A stretch of 64,000 bases of DNA, from NCBI GenBank assembly GCA_032622095.1, contig CP136061.1, positions 117,188,754-117,252,753 of the forward strand, in the 5' to 3' direction. Source of the stretch: Siphonodentalium dalli (taxonomy: Eukaryota; Mollusca; Scaphopoda; Gadilida; Siphonodentaliidae). Below, one piece after another: positions 47,640 to 59,649 of this stretch. The notes beneath the pieces were generated by a model. It had not been told where the DNA came from, did not search any database, and was given only the letters and a program-made list of their open reading frames with translations. Each line of letters starts with the position of its first letter. The stretch's first letter is position 1. The translations under genes were made by a program, and so were the position numbers.

Positions 47640-48335
47640 TTAATTTTCGAGTCACCGATTATTTATATAGTGCTTCATATACTGTTTTAATCACAATTTA
47701 TGGCATACTATATAAATAAAATATTATAATTCATCACCATTTGGAACGTCTGTGTCTCAGAAGGTGCCCATAGAGTTTTAATAACAATTTATGCAGGGGG
47801 GGGTCTGGAAAAATTGCACATATAGGGCTCAAACAGTTTTTTTCCGACCCCGAGGGACCCACCACCCCATTTGTGCAAAAATAATATTGTTTTCCTCCAA
47901 AGTTATGGGGACCCACTAGGACCACCCCCTCTCTCATGTTTCTATCAAAATTGTAGAGGGTTTTTTAGCCGTTCTTCAATAACTATGTTAACTGCCTTTC
48001 AATCCCATTCCAATATCCCTTTTGTTCGTGCAATCTCTTGCTGTGTACCATTAAGACTCAATCAGTGGCATGCTTAATTGGTCAACACAGAACAGAAAAA
48101 CGAAAAATAAACTGCATTTCCAGATGGTTACAGTATCTAACAACAATAATAAAGCATTGTGTAGGGACACTATATGTCACACATCGCCCTAAACCCAATT
48201 ATAGCCTTAAAATATCGAGTGTGTTGTGTCTGACAGGGAACACTGGGGTGGGGTGGAGGAGGGGAAATGTTGTTGGTTAGGTATACACATAGATATATGG
48301 TTATTACACCCCCGATATTAGTCGGCGGGTATATA
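47640..48335. other. Stretch without a recognised gene
   Basis: Contains G- and C-rich short runs but no conserved protein. Confidence 0.5.
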
Positions 48336-48339
48336 GTTG

Positions 48340-48765
48340 ACGTCTCGAGCCGTCCGTGTGTCCATCCGTACAGACATTTTTGCATTATAACCCAAGAGTC
48401 GGTTGTCATATTTTGATGCCCTATGGCATGGTGACGGACCAGACATTGGAAACGAATATGTATACTATCACGGGTTGTGCCTACCAGAGTTATGGGCCCT
48501 GTTCGACTTTATGAAATTCAGTCCGTACAAAGTTTTTGCAATATAGGTTAAGTGTCGGTCGTCGAATTTTGATGTGGTTTAGTATGGTGATGGGCCAGTA
48601 AGGTGATAGGGGAAGGATGTATGCGCATATTACTGCATACCACAGCTGCCAATGCATACCAGAGTTACCGGCCTTGTTCCATCCGTAAACACATTTTGCA
48701 TTATTATAACTCAACCATGGGTTAACAGATTTCGATGTTCTATGGTACGGGTACTATTTAGACCA
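48340..48765. repeat. Diverged tandem repeat of about 160 bases, three units
   Basis: CCATCCGTACAGACATTTTTGC and its variants occur near 48365, 48520 and 48680, each followed by a TTTTGATG...GGTGATGG block and a CCAG word. Confidence 0.7.
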
Positions 48766-48937
48766 GCACGAGCGAACGAAAATGCACATATCACAGGTTT
48801 CGCCCATCAATACTTGCTAGAGTAATTGTCCTTTATTGACTTGTAACAATAGGCAAAATATTACTAATTTTGCCTGTTGCTACTGATCAGGACACGGGAA
48901 TTTTTGGCTGGTTCAGGACATGGGAATTTTTTTTTTA

Positions 48938-49048
48938 TTTCGTGGCCACGAAATACTAATTCGTGGCCACGAAATAACTAATTCGTGGCCACGAAATAAC
49001 TAATTCGTGGCCACGAAATAACTAATTCGTGGCCACGAAATAACTAAT
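48938..49048. repeat. 22-base palindromic minisatellite, five units
   Basis: TTCGTGGCCACGAA is a perfect 14-base palindrome that repeats five times with AATAACTAA spacers (one spacer is a base shorter). Confidence 0.95.
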
Positions 49049-49049
49049 C

Positions 49050-50685
49050 GTGATATGCGATCGTCAGTCATTGTTGTAATGGAAGCGGATAGAGGTGATC
49101 TGGTTGTAGTTGTCCACCATCTTGGCGTGAGCCACGGCGATATGAGATAAACGGTGTTGTAGGGTGGCCCGTAAAACAAATGAAGTAATCACCCCTTCCA
49201 CCAACCCGATCCAAAGTTGCCGCCGTCCAGGGGGGGGGGGTCACATAGGGCACTCACGGCATTCAGTATATCTTGGGGCCACCATACAACACCCATTATA
49301 CCACATCAAACGGTTAAGGGGCCGAGAAATTGTATAGGTGCCATATTTGAACCCATCTGGTGCGGCCATTTTGGATCGCGGAGTGTGAAAGCGGTGAATA
49401 TATAGTTTTTCTCAGGGGTCACCCTAAAACACACTTTATTCGACCTAAAATGTGGGGGGGGGGTAGCATGGGTACCATATATGGACCCCTCTGATCAGTT
49501 ATCATTTTTGTTCGAGGTGGGCTGAAGGTGTGAAAATTTAGCTTGCTTTGCGAGCCACAGTACAGCACCCTTTATATGATCTATATCGATCAGTGGCAAT
49601 TCAATATTTGAGTGTGAATGTATTGTCACGCCGACGCACGCAAATAGGACAACGCAATGCATGTCACTTGTGATCATAACAGTGTGTGGGGTCCTAATGG
49701 CGTACGTCGCTTACGTTAAAAATATGAAGCATTTAATTCACAATTTGTATTTCATAACAAAGCATATTCAACGCTCTAAAATAACGACAACACTGAACTG
49801 ACATGTTTATCTGAACAAAGTACACCATTGCAGTCCAATGAGTCTACATTTTTGCCGCGAGAAACGACAACATATCAACATTATTATATTAACACTTCGG
49901 TGCAACAATCTGTCCCGACTTACTGAATAAGAGCTCAGAAGGCATACTTGCGACATATTTATATCCAAAGATATGTTCGCGCGAATTCCGACAACGTTGT
50001 AAAGTTTGCATTTCGTAATTGTATGGATGGGGACCATTGTCTCATTTCGCCCGAAGGGAGAGTATACAAATTGGGAAATTTGGATTCCACTGTGTCAAAA
50101 ATATCGCATGTGCCTCTTGGTTTACCAATATGTTTAAATGTTAGCCCGCAATTACCATTGCTTTTCTTTGTTATCATATGAAATGATAGTAAACCAGCTC
50201 TTCGAATCGGATCAAGCCAGCCCAATATATCTTGGCCTGTGTCAATGGTTCAACCGTATACCGAGAACAATCAGCAGAAAGAAAATAAAGATGCATGCAT
50301 CAGATCGTCCATGAATTATTTTACAAAGAATTACTTTTTAAATCTGATACAATGTTTGATGTATTAAATAACGTATTCTACTAAAGTATGATGTCTATAC
50401 TATACATGTTAGCTATACATCTCTCTCTTTTAAACGAGGTAATGTGCAGTTGTATACTTGAGTATTTTAAATTAAATTTATTACGTGAAATGAATAAAAA
50501 ATTGATACGATATTTTGTACATGGACGGAAACTTTGTAGTGGCGTATTTACGATGAGAAGAAGCAAATAGTTAATTAAAAGTAAAATAGTTGATATTATT
50601 ACTGACCTTTAGTAAAGTAAATAGGTTTTTTAAAATGTTAATTAAAACAAACTCAAAACCATGTGCGTGTGTTCGCGGTGGGTCA
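49050..50685. other. Stretch without a recognised gene
   Basis: No conserved protein. It includes poly-G tracts near 49230 and 49455. Open frames of 60-88 codons lack motifs. Confidence 0.5.
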
Positions 50686-50689
50686 CAAG

Positions 50690-51520
50690 TAGGGACTCAG
50701 TGACAGGGGGTTGGGGAGTAAGTACTTATATTGTATGGGACACTATCGGTTATAATTGAAAATTTCATGTGCATGTTTTCACGTCTGGTCATCACATGTA
50801 GGGTGTCGGCGACGTGCGATTGGGTGCACGTATGTACTGCTTTTCTAATATTGATTGTGACACTGCCGGGTCTGTTTGACAATTTAATTTGCATGTTCTT
50901 ACGACTGGTTAGATGTAGGGACACGGCAACATGGGATTGACGTGTACGCACATGTATTGCATGGAACCATGTATGTTTGAACATTTCATGTGCATGTTTT
51001 CACATGTCACAATATGTGCTGATCATATCGTCACACAGTGGTGACACAGGTTTGGGGTGTACGTATGCTTATATTGCATTAAGCACTGTCTGGTCGGTTT
51101 GAACATTTCATGTGTATATTATCATGGCTGATCACAGTGGCGTGGTATAAGGGGATGGGTTTACATACTTGTATTGCCATTGATTATATAGGCGATATCT
51201 TTTATTTCATGTGCATGTTTTCACGTCCGGTCATCACATGTGTGGACACGGCGACATGTGGTTGGGGAGCAGTATGTACTTATATTGCATGGGCCATTGT
51301 CTGGTCTATTTGATTATTTCGTGTGTTTGTCATCAAGGCTGATCTCGTCGTCACAGAGGGGTGGCACAGGTGGTTGGGGTGTACGTATACTTATATTGCA
51401 TGCAACACTGCGCGGTCGGTTTGAATATTTCCTGTGTATGTTCTCGTAGCTGGTCACAGCGGCGTAGCTCGAGGGGTTGGGTATACATACTTGTATTGCA
51501 TTTCATTATATAGGTAGCAT
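50690..51520. repeat. Diverged tandem repeat of about 108 bases, about eight units
   Basis: Words such as GTACTTATATTGCATG, TTTCATGTGCATGTTTTCAC and GGTCATCACATGTG recur at spacings of 98-126 bases. Open frames here follow the repeat. Confidence 0.75.
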
Positions 51521-53025
51521 CTTCTATTCGATATATCTTAAATTTCATATGTATATTTGTGGTGACAACTCGACGTTTCTTTTCTCAGCATCCGTCTTGG
51601 ATTTTACTCTTTGCATCATTCAAGTCTTTGGAATACGTTACAGCACCCATATGTCCGTCTGCATATTGGATGTCACGATTTGAATCTATCGGCGAACCAT
51701 ATAGCCGACATTTATGGGCATGTAATTTTCAAATTGTAAATACACGATCAATCTTCATATCTAGGGGTCATTTGGCAATGTAAGCATCGTGTGCTTGGTC
51801 GTGAGTACACCCTATATCTCGTTCTGATTGATGCGTATATATATGAATTTCAAATATTAACGTTATAACATTTCCCCAATATATGTGACTATGTTTTTTT
51901 GTAAAATAATTCATGGGCGATCTGATGCATGCATCTTCTTTTCTAGTTATGTCTTTATGTGCACTAATTTGAGCTGCATATATGAGGCGACTATAACACA
52001 CACCCGTCATTATACAACGCGTTGACACTCCCTTTAGTATGAATGCTTTTAACACTGGTGTTGCTCTGGGCGTTTTGTCGGTCTGGTTATCTTCACGTAT
52101 CACTGGTTCTGGTTTCGTCTCGCTAGTTCTCTTTCATTACTCACAAGCACGCGTTATTGCCTCTGAGTATATTAAATTTGTTAACGTACTTTGATGTCGT
52201 AAAACCGACTACACGCTATTAAAAATAAAACCGCGGTATGACTAAATACCGAAAAACCGTGAAGCCCTATATGTGTTGGCAGTATTTTTTTTCTATTCTC
52301 AATCTTCATCGAAAATACTGAGAAAATTGACTTGCGCTGAATAACTGTACTTCAGTGCATATTTTGTAAATTGTGTTGACCGGACAGATCAATAATAAAA
52401 TGTCAGTAATAAGACTGAGTTATGTGAAATACTGGTTAATTTTCTATTATTTTTTTTTGGACGAATGACACAACATTGTAACGATTCCAGTAACATTGAG
52501 CAACATATCCCAATTATTTCTGCATAAACAAAGTTTACTCTGTATGCAAATGTATCGTACCATTCGAGGGGTATGGGGTTGAGGCCTTGAGGGTTAAATA
52601 TTTGCTACAACTTCATAACAATCCAATTGAAATGCAAAGTGACCATCTGGGATCCAACTTCAAGTTGTTAGCGGATTAGTTAGCCCTCCTGTGTGTGTCA
52701 CAACAGCTGATTCGCTGAGTAATGTCTCAATGTCTCCCGAGAAGAACGCCAACAACTGTATTGTTATCTGATTTCTGAAGAAAAATAGCATTGCCATTCA
52801 GACGTTACACTGAGTCATCGCATCGCACGAGTGTTTTCTTTCGCGATTAAGCATATTTTCAGTATTTGCGTATCGTCCTATGATTTCTGTTCCATAACAG
52901 ATAGTCAAGCCGTTTATTGGCCATCATTGTGGTGGTTAAATCGATAATATCGTTCCATGCAATGTAATTGAATAAGTCATAGAAGTATGTTATCACCATG
53001 GGCGTAGCCAGCTAGGGTTCGATGG
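51521..53025. other. Stretch without a recognised gene
   Basis: No conserved protein. A GGGCGTAGCCAG word near 53000 is of the kind found at the ends of some DNA transposons, but no matching second end was found. Confidence 0.45.
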
Positions 53026-53029
53026 GTTC

Positions 53030-53166
53030 GCAAATTTGCCAGGCATTCATTTGCAGGAATTTCGGTACAGAAAGCTATACAATGTACCAGAAACAGAATG
53101 TATAAATGCTTATAAAATGCATCTATACCACAGCTAGTAAGAGAAGTAAAAACTATTTAGTTCCGC
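53030..53166. repeat. Dispersed direct repeat, copy 1
   Basis: CGCAAATTTGCCAGGCATTC, then about 115 bases ending TTTAGTTCCGC. It recurs at 54390-54518 with few changes. Confidence 0.85.
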
Positions 53167-53194
53167 CCTTGAAAACAGAGGTGCCCTCGTTGCA

Positions 53195-53307
53195 TGACTT
53201 CCCGGGTTCGACAGGTCGTTGGCTCGGGCAATTTCGGGGGTTCGTTAAGTTAATGCATGAACCCCCAAAGTTTCCCCAGGCAACGAAGCGTCGAACCCTG
53301 GAAGTCA
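53195..53307. repeat. GC-rich foldback hairpin
   Basis: TGACTTCC, GGGTTCGAC, TCGTTG and GGGGGTTC pair with GAACCCCC, CAACGA, GTCGAACCC and GGAAGTCA around a TTAAGTTAATGC tip. It directly follows copy 1 of the direct repeat and lies inside the open frame 53106-53378, which is therefore unlikely to be coding. Confidence 0.7.
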
Positions 53308-53927
53308 GGCGACGCGGACACTTAAGCAGTCAGCAAAAGCATGATCGGCCTATACTAGATTATTTCACATTAAATTGAGGTCCGTATAATGTTTCAGTGA
53401 AATCCACATAGGCCTATACACAGGTCGAAAATTTGATTTTAATGTGAATCAAATCAATAGTCCGAGGACATGTCGTCATAATTATGAAGTTGCTAGTCTA
53501 ACGTGGGCAGCATTGTGTTCAGTTTCAATTAAAGTGACGCTGTATGAATGTGTGCATGTCAAACTTGTTTTCACAATCATTGCCAATTATGAACTAAAAG
53601 ACACAGTGTATGCAACACAACATGTACATGTACATATATAGGGTGGTCACGTAGTATATCGAGGACGATGCTTGCATTGCGAGGGTTCGAACAGAGTTTC
53701 TGGACATGAAGTCCCCCAAAACAGGGTTGTAGTTAAAGTCCCACTCCTATCAACCAAAGAGGAGCACATTATTAGTTGGTGGGTGGGATGTTAATTAAAA
53801 CATTGTTGTGTCGGACTGTATACATGTATATACCCAGTAACTATTCGACATATCCGATATAGCGACAGGGTGGGAACAGATTCTTCGATTACAGGCCGTA
53901 CAAATGCGCTAGTCTGATCCACTCCCA

Positions 53928-54040
53928 GAGTTCAAAGGTCAAAGGGTTCAGTGGTCCGAGGATTCAATAGTCCGATGGTTCAAGTGTACAATAATCCGGG
54001 GTGCGACAGTCCGAGGGTTCAATATCCCGAGAGTCCATTA
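53928..54040. repeat. Degenerate 16-base minisatellite
   Basis: CAATAGTCCGAGGGTT and variants repeat about six times. Confidence 0.6.
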
Positions 54041-54389
54041 GCGGGACGTGGCGATCGGGATTTGTCTCCCCAACTTTGTTAACAACTCCAATTGGCTTGT
54101 TATAGGTCGCGTTTTATAGATTACATGTATATAGAATAAGTCAAATACAGTTTGTTCATGTGTATATTATAGGAACTTAGTACGGAGGACATTGCAAGCT
54201 TCACATATCATGTTCTACATGCATATACATAACGATAATGGGCTATATATGCAATGATTGATTGACTGTCGTTCAATTCCATATATAATATAAACATATT
54301 TACTCAAAATATGGGACAACCTGGGTCGTGTGGTCACGCTTCCCGAGAACAACCGAGAACAAACGTGCATTAGGGTACGTCCATACACT

Positions 54390-54518
54390 CGCAAATTTGC
54401 CAAGCATTCATTTGCAGGAATTTCGGTACAGAAAGCTATACAATGTACCAGAAACAGAATGTATAAATGCTTATAAAATGCATCTATACCACAAGAAGTA
54501 AAAACGATTTAGTTCCAC
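54390..54518. repeat. Dispersed direct repeat, copy 2
   Basis: Matches 53030-53166 apart from a short deletion near its end (ACAAGAAG for ACAGCTAGTAAGAGAAG). Confidence 0.85.
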
Positions 54519-54519
54519 T

Positions 54520-56018
54520 AGTATCGAAATTTGCCAATAAATATCATGAACTTATCTCGAAAGAATAAACCATACATGAATTTGAAGCAATGTGTTAATA
54601 GCACCGTTACATGTGGAACTACCTAAATGTTACTCCACATGTCCATAGCTTTGGTAAACATGCAATGTATACGTATGTTGCCGTTTATATTCTGGCATAT
54701 TCTGAGAAAATGCCTGAAAACAATGCCATGTTTGCCAGTGTAGTGCACGAAACCTAAGAAGCTCTTTATCGTCCACTGCTTTTGGGAAACGAAATCATGG
54801 ACATGTTTTATCAGGTACGATCAACGTAATTTTGACTTGCCTGACAAACATCAAGAACATGTTAAAACTTCACCTTCATCTGCGTTGAGCTGTGTTCACT
54901 ATAATATAATGGCAGAATTATTACACTGAAATTAAAAAAAAATTGTGGTAATAGGTTTCACATGCCTGGAGCACTCAGACTAATTAAAAGATGACGAAGC
55001 GTGTTCTTTAGAAATATACCCACTCAAGCGCAAAATTAATTCACTAGGTAAAACTATTTTTTTCCCCAGAAACTGGGCGGCATGAAGTAATTCCATTAAA
55101 AAGTTTAATATAATTCATTAGTCGTAGTCAAACGAGTAAGTGCAATTTGGACAATTTCGTACATTTTATCACCGAGATTATCAGATTCGGTGTATAATAT
55201 ATTGTCAAAGTTTCCTATATTTCACCCAAACTTACGGGGAAGTATATACCGATAGCAGTCTACAGCACAAATAACATTTTGGAATTTTATCTCGAGTCTA
55301 GGTTGTTGCTTGTGGACTCGTGGACTAATTATTTTTAGTGTAAAACTTATACATTAATCGTATTTAAATTCGCGCAGTGCTATTTTTCACGCACTCATCT
55401 GTGTGCGAATTTAAACCGAGCGAAAAATAGTACAACTCCTGAGTTTATAGCGAATCACAGGGGAAAGCAGATGTATATGTTGATGAGTTATATACATTAC
55501 GGAAGGCTGGACTGAATATAGGCAACTATACCTGTTTTGTACAGATTTATATTACATGCGGGTGACCAACATAAAAATAATTACTCATAACTATGCAAAG
55601 CAACAAATTATGGTAACATCGACGGTGTTGAAATATACATGTGCCAGGCCGAAGGCGCACGGAAGTATTCACCCCCTTGTTATCAACGCTGCATGCAGTG
55701 ACAACACGACCAAACAGACTGAATTATTTATGCCAACACAACCCTCAGCCAAGTGTTGCTTTTTCTGAAGTCAGCTGACTGATATGTGGCTGTGGTTTTA
55801 CTTCTTTCGAGTTTATTCCAATGATGTCTTTAACTATTTCAATTGAGTATCTCAGAGAACAAATCCAAATCTTTTAGGAAAATATTGTTGTCAGTTTTGA
55901 ATACTCCCAAGTACATCCCCACACACAATACTTGTATGATGGAATAATAACAACTGCTGTCGTTCGAGTCAGGGGTTGTGAGAAAGAAGGGCACCAAGAT
56001 CGATAAACAATATGAAAA
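54520..56018. other. Stretch without a recognised gene
   Basis: At 55362-55428 two inverted pairs interleave (AAATTCGC/GCGAATTT and TGCTATTTTTC/GAAAAATAGTA), so it cannot fold as a simple hairpin. Otherwise nothing is recognised. Confidence 0.45.
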
Positions 56019-56019
56019 T

Positions 56020-57790
56020 ATGTATTATTCATCACCGATTTCCATCAAATTTAAATATAATCATCTTCATCTGATATGAAGAATCTATAATGGTGTAGTT
56101 TACATAATGTTACCAAATGACTTGTACTCTGATATGAAGAATCTATAATGGTGTAGTTTAAATAATGTTACCAAATGACTTGTACTCTGATATCAAGAAT
56201 CTAACTGTGTGGTTTAAATTTTGTTACTGGCTGACTGACTTATACTCTGATAAGAGGAATCTAATGGCGTGGTTTAAAGAATGTTACAAACAGGCATGTA
56301 CTCTGATATGAGGAATCTAATGGCGTGGTTTAAAGAATGTTACTAACTGACTTGTACTCTGATATCAAGAATCTAACTGTGTGGTTTAAATACTGTTACT
56401 GACTGACTGACTTATACTCTGAAATGAGGAATCTAATGGCGTGGTTTAAAGAAAGTTACAAACTGACCTGTACTCTGATATGAGGAATATAATGGCGTGG
56501 TTTAAAGACTAATCATCCCCATCCGATAATAGGAATCTAATGGTTTGGTTTAAAGAATGTTACTGACTGACATGTACTCTGATATGAGGAAGATAATGTT
56601 GTGGTTTAAAGATTACTGACTGACTTGTACTCTGATATGAGGAATCTAATGGCGTGGTTTAAAGAATGTTACTGACTGACTGACTTGTACTCTGATATGA
56701 GGAAGATAATGTTGTGGTTTACAGATTACTGACTGACTTGTACTCTGCTATGAGGAATCTAATGGCGTGGTTTAAAGAATGTTACTAACTGACTTGTACT
56801 CTGATATCAAGAATCTAACTGTGTGGTTTAAATACTGTTACTGACTGACTGTCTTATACTATGATATGAGGAATCTAACGGCGTGGTTTAAAGAAAGTTA
56901 CAAACTGACCTGTACTCTGATATGAGGAATATAATGGCGTGATTTAAAGACTAATCATCCCCATCCGATAATAGGAATCTAATGGTTTGGTTTAAAGAAT
57001 GTTACTGACTGACTGACTTGTACTCCGATATGAGGAAGATAATGTTGTGGTTTAAAGATTACTGACTGACTTGTACTCTGATATGAGGAATCTAATGGTG
57101 TGGTTTAAAGAATGTTACGAACAGACCTGTACTCTGATATGAGGAATATAATGGTTTGGTTTAAAGAATGTTACTGACTGACTGACTTGTACTCTGATAT
57201 GAGGAAGATAATGATGTGCAATAAAGACTGTTACTGACTGACTGACTTGCAAACTGATACGAGGAATATAATGGTGTGGTGTAAAGACTAATCATCCCCA
57301 TCCGGTAAGAGGAAAATAATGGTATGGTTTAAATAATGTTACTGACTGACTGACTTGTACTCTGATATGAGGAAGATAATGAATGATGTGCAATACAGAC
57401 TGTTACTGACTGACTGACTTGCAAACTGATACGAGGAATATAATGGTGTGGTTTAGAGACTGCTGACTGACTTGTATTCTGATATGATGAATATAATGTT
57501 GTGGTTTAAAGATTACTGACTGACTTGTACTCTGATATGAGGAATCTAATGGTGTGGTTTAAAGAATGTTACTAACAGACATGTGCTCTGATATGAGGAA
57601 TATAATGGTGTGGTTTAAATACTGTTACTGACTGACTGACTTGTACTCTGCTATGAGGAATCTAATGGTGTGTAATATAGACTGTTACTGACTGACTGAT
57701 TTGTACTCTGTTGTGAGGAATCGATTGGTGTGTAACAAAAACTGTTACTGACTAATTGACCTGTACTCTGACATGATGAATCGAATGTGT
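56020..57790. repeat. Tandem array of about 52-62 bases
   Basis: The unit is TTGTACTCTGATATGAGGAA, TCTAATGGTGTGGTTTAAAG, then AATGTTACTGACTGACTGAC with a variable number of TGAC steps. A larger block containing AATCATCCCCATCCG recurs (about 56510, 56950 and 57290), so there is higher-order structure. The first unit (56030-56110) still has CCATCAAATTTAAATATAATC, which links it to the repeat in the palindrome arms. Confidence 0.9.
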
Positions 57791-57942
57791 GGTTTAAGGC
57801 GTACTACTAAGTGGATGTATCCAAGCTAGCCAGCTTTGTGGGATGGCGTCGCTGGATTTGCCCTATGTGGGCCTCATTATGCAAATGCCAGACATCATGT
57901 TTTGACCTTAATTATTATATTTGACCTTTATTCAGCTAGAGG

Positions 57943-57969
57943 TTTTAGTTTTAGTTTTAGTTTTAGTTT
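57943..57969. repeat. (TTTTAG)n simple repeat
   Basis: Four perfect TTTTAG units and a partial one, just before the second LINE fragment. Confidence 0.95.
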
Positions 57970-57984
57970 CCGCAAGTGAAGGGA

Positions 57985-59170
57985 TGCACAGCATTTACAA
58001 CGATGGTCTTAGTTCTTGCATTATGAAGAAAGTTATACCAGAAATTTCACAACCCTTATGTCATATTTTAAATCTCTCAATGAAAACAGGAATTATTCCA
58101 TATGACATGAAGATAGCAAGAGTTATACCCCTCTTCAAATCAGGCGACCAAAAGATAATGGTAAACTATCACCCAATAAGTATTCTGCCCTTTTTTTCTA
58201 ATATCTTAGAAAAAAATGTATGTCACAGACTAGTTTTTTTTTTAAATAATCATGACACTCTCTGTCATAATCAATATTAAAATATCACTCAACAATTCAT
58301 CCAATTTTCAAGCTACTCTATGATGTGGGTTTGATAAATGATAAGAACGATAAAGATTTAATATCTGTATTTATTGTTTTTTCCAAAGCCTTTGACACAA
58401 TTAATCATTAAATTTTGCTGAGTCAACTTGATTCTTATTGAGTAAGAGGCAAATCCAACGGGTGGTTTATAGATTATCTGATAAATAGACAGCAATATGT
58501 GGAAGTGGATGGTATGGTTTCTTCTAATCTTTCATTTTACATGTGGATTCCCCCATGGATATGTTGCAGGGCCGATTATGTGTTGGTCTATGTTAACGGT
58601 GTGCACTGATCTAATAACCTATAACTTGTATCATTTGCTGATGACAAAACTGTGTATTGTTCGCATCACAACCCTTGATTATTTGTATGACAACTTCAAC
58701 AAAAGATCTTGAAAATTGTGCACTTGGTGTAGAGCAAACAAACTATCATTAAATGCTAATAGTTTAATCGAATGATTAATATAAATTGACAACCGATTCA
58801 AATAATAGGATCTGATTTTCAAGAAAAATCTTTCTAAGTCCTGGGTATTCACATTGATGAACATCTGACATTTCAACACCATGTGAAAGCTGTTTGTGCG
58901 AAAATGTCTAGTTCTCTGTATGCTATAAATCGAGCAAAAAATTTCCTCTGGACTATTTGGTTGTCTTAGAATGCTGTATCTTACATTAGTACATTCTCAT
59001 ATTCTTAATAGAATTGAGTTATGGGGGACGCGAGAACTCAATATCAAGCTATTGTACTACAGAAAAAAAGCAATTCGGGTTATTAATACAAAATTGTACA
59101 ATAGTCACAGCGAACCATTATTCAAATCTAATAAAATGTTGAAGTTGCAGGATTAGTATATGAATCTGAT
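57985..59170 (+). pseudogene. Second degenerate LINE fragment (reverse transcriptase and C-terminus)
   Basis: Pieces in order are [64 protein letters not shown] (58388-58410), FADDKTVYC (58636 onward) and VLGIHIDEHLTFQHHVKAV (58847 onward). This is the reverse transcriptase palm through thumb of a CR1/Jockey-type LINE. Many stops and frameshifts make it dead. The 5' part is absent. Confidence 0.85.
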
Positions 59171-59419
59171 ATGTCTATTTGTGCATGACTGGACATATGT
59201 CCCGACACGCCCGACACACATGCCGTGCCAAGACGCAATACATATTGGCATAGCATAGATCATATATGTCTAAATACACCCACATATATACTTTTCCGCT
59301 GATGTGACAGACATGTGACAGACTAGTTCGTATATGCTTATTAATGATGGACTCACGACTGCTTTTAGTACTGTGGGTTTATGCCATTTTATGGCGGTAC
59401 GCGGGATTTATACCCCTCT

Positions 59420-59645
59420 GTTAACTGGTTCTCGGTATCCATATGCCCGGTTTAACCGCTATCTGTCCAGTTTAACCGGTATATGCCCAGTTTAACCAGT
59501 ATTTGGGATTGGACCAGTTTAAACGGTATTTGGGATTTTGGGATTGAACCGGTATTTGGGATTAATATTCCAAGTTTAACCGGTATTTGGGATTCATATT
59601 CCCAGTTAAACCGGTATTTGGGAATCATACCCTCTGTTAACTGTG
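59420..59645. repeat. Tandem repeat of CAGTTTAACCGGTATTTGGG words
   Basis: About seven units of roughly 22-30 bases. The start (ACTGGTTCTCGGTATCCATA) is shared in reverse with 62236-62268. Confidence 0.8.
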
Positions 59646-59649
59646 TAAC

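Noticed and set aside
53106-53378. 90-codon frame as a gene
   Set aside because: It spans the end of a dispersed repeat and a hairpin, with no motif or splice signals.
53641-53700. tRNA or tRNA-derived SINE head (GAGGGTTCGAACAG resembles a B box)
   Set aside because: The A box is poor, the cloverleaf does not close, and no tail or duplication was found.
57943-57969. Telomere-like repeat
   Set aside because: TTTTAG over 27 bases is a short simple repeat next to a LINE remnant and does not match the usual animal TTAGGG.
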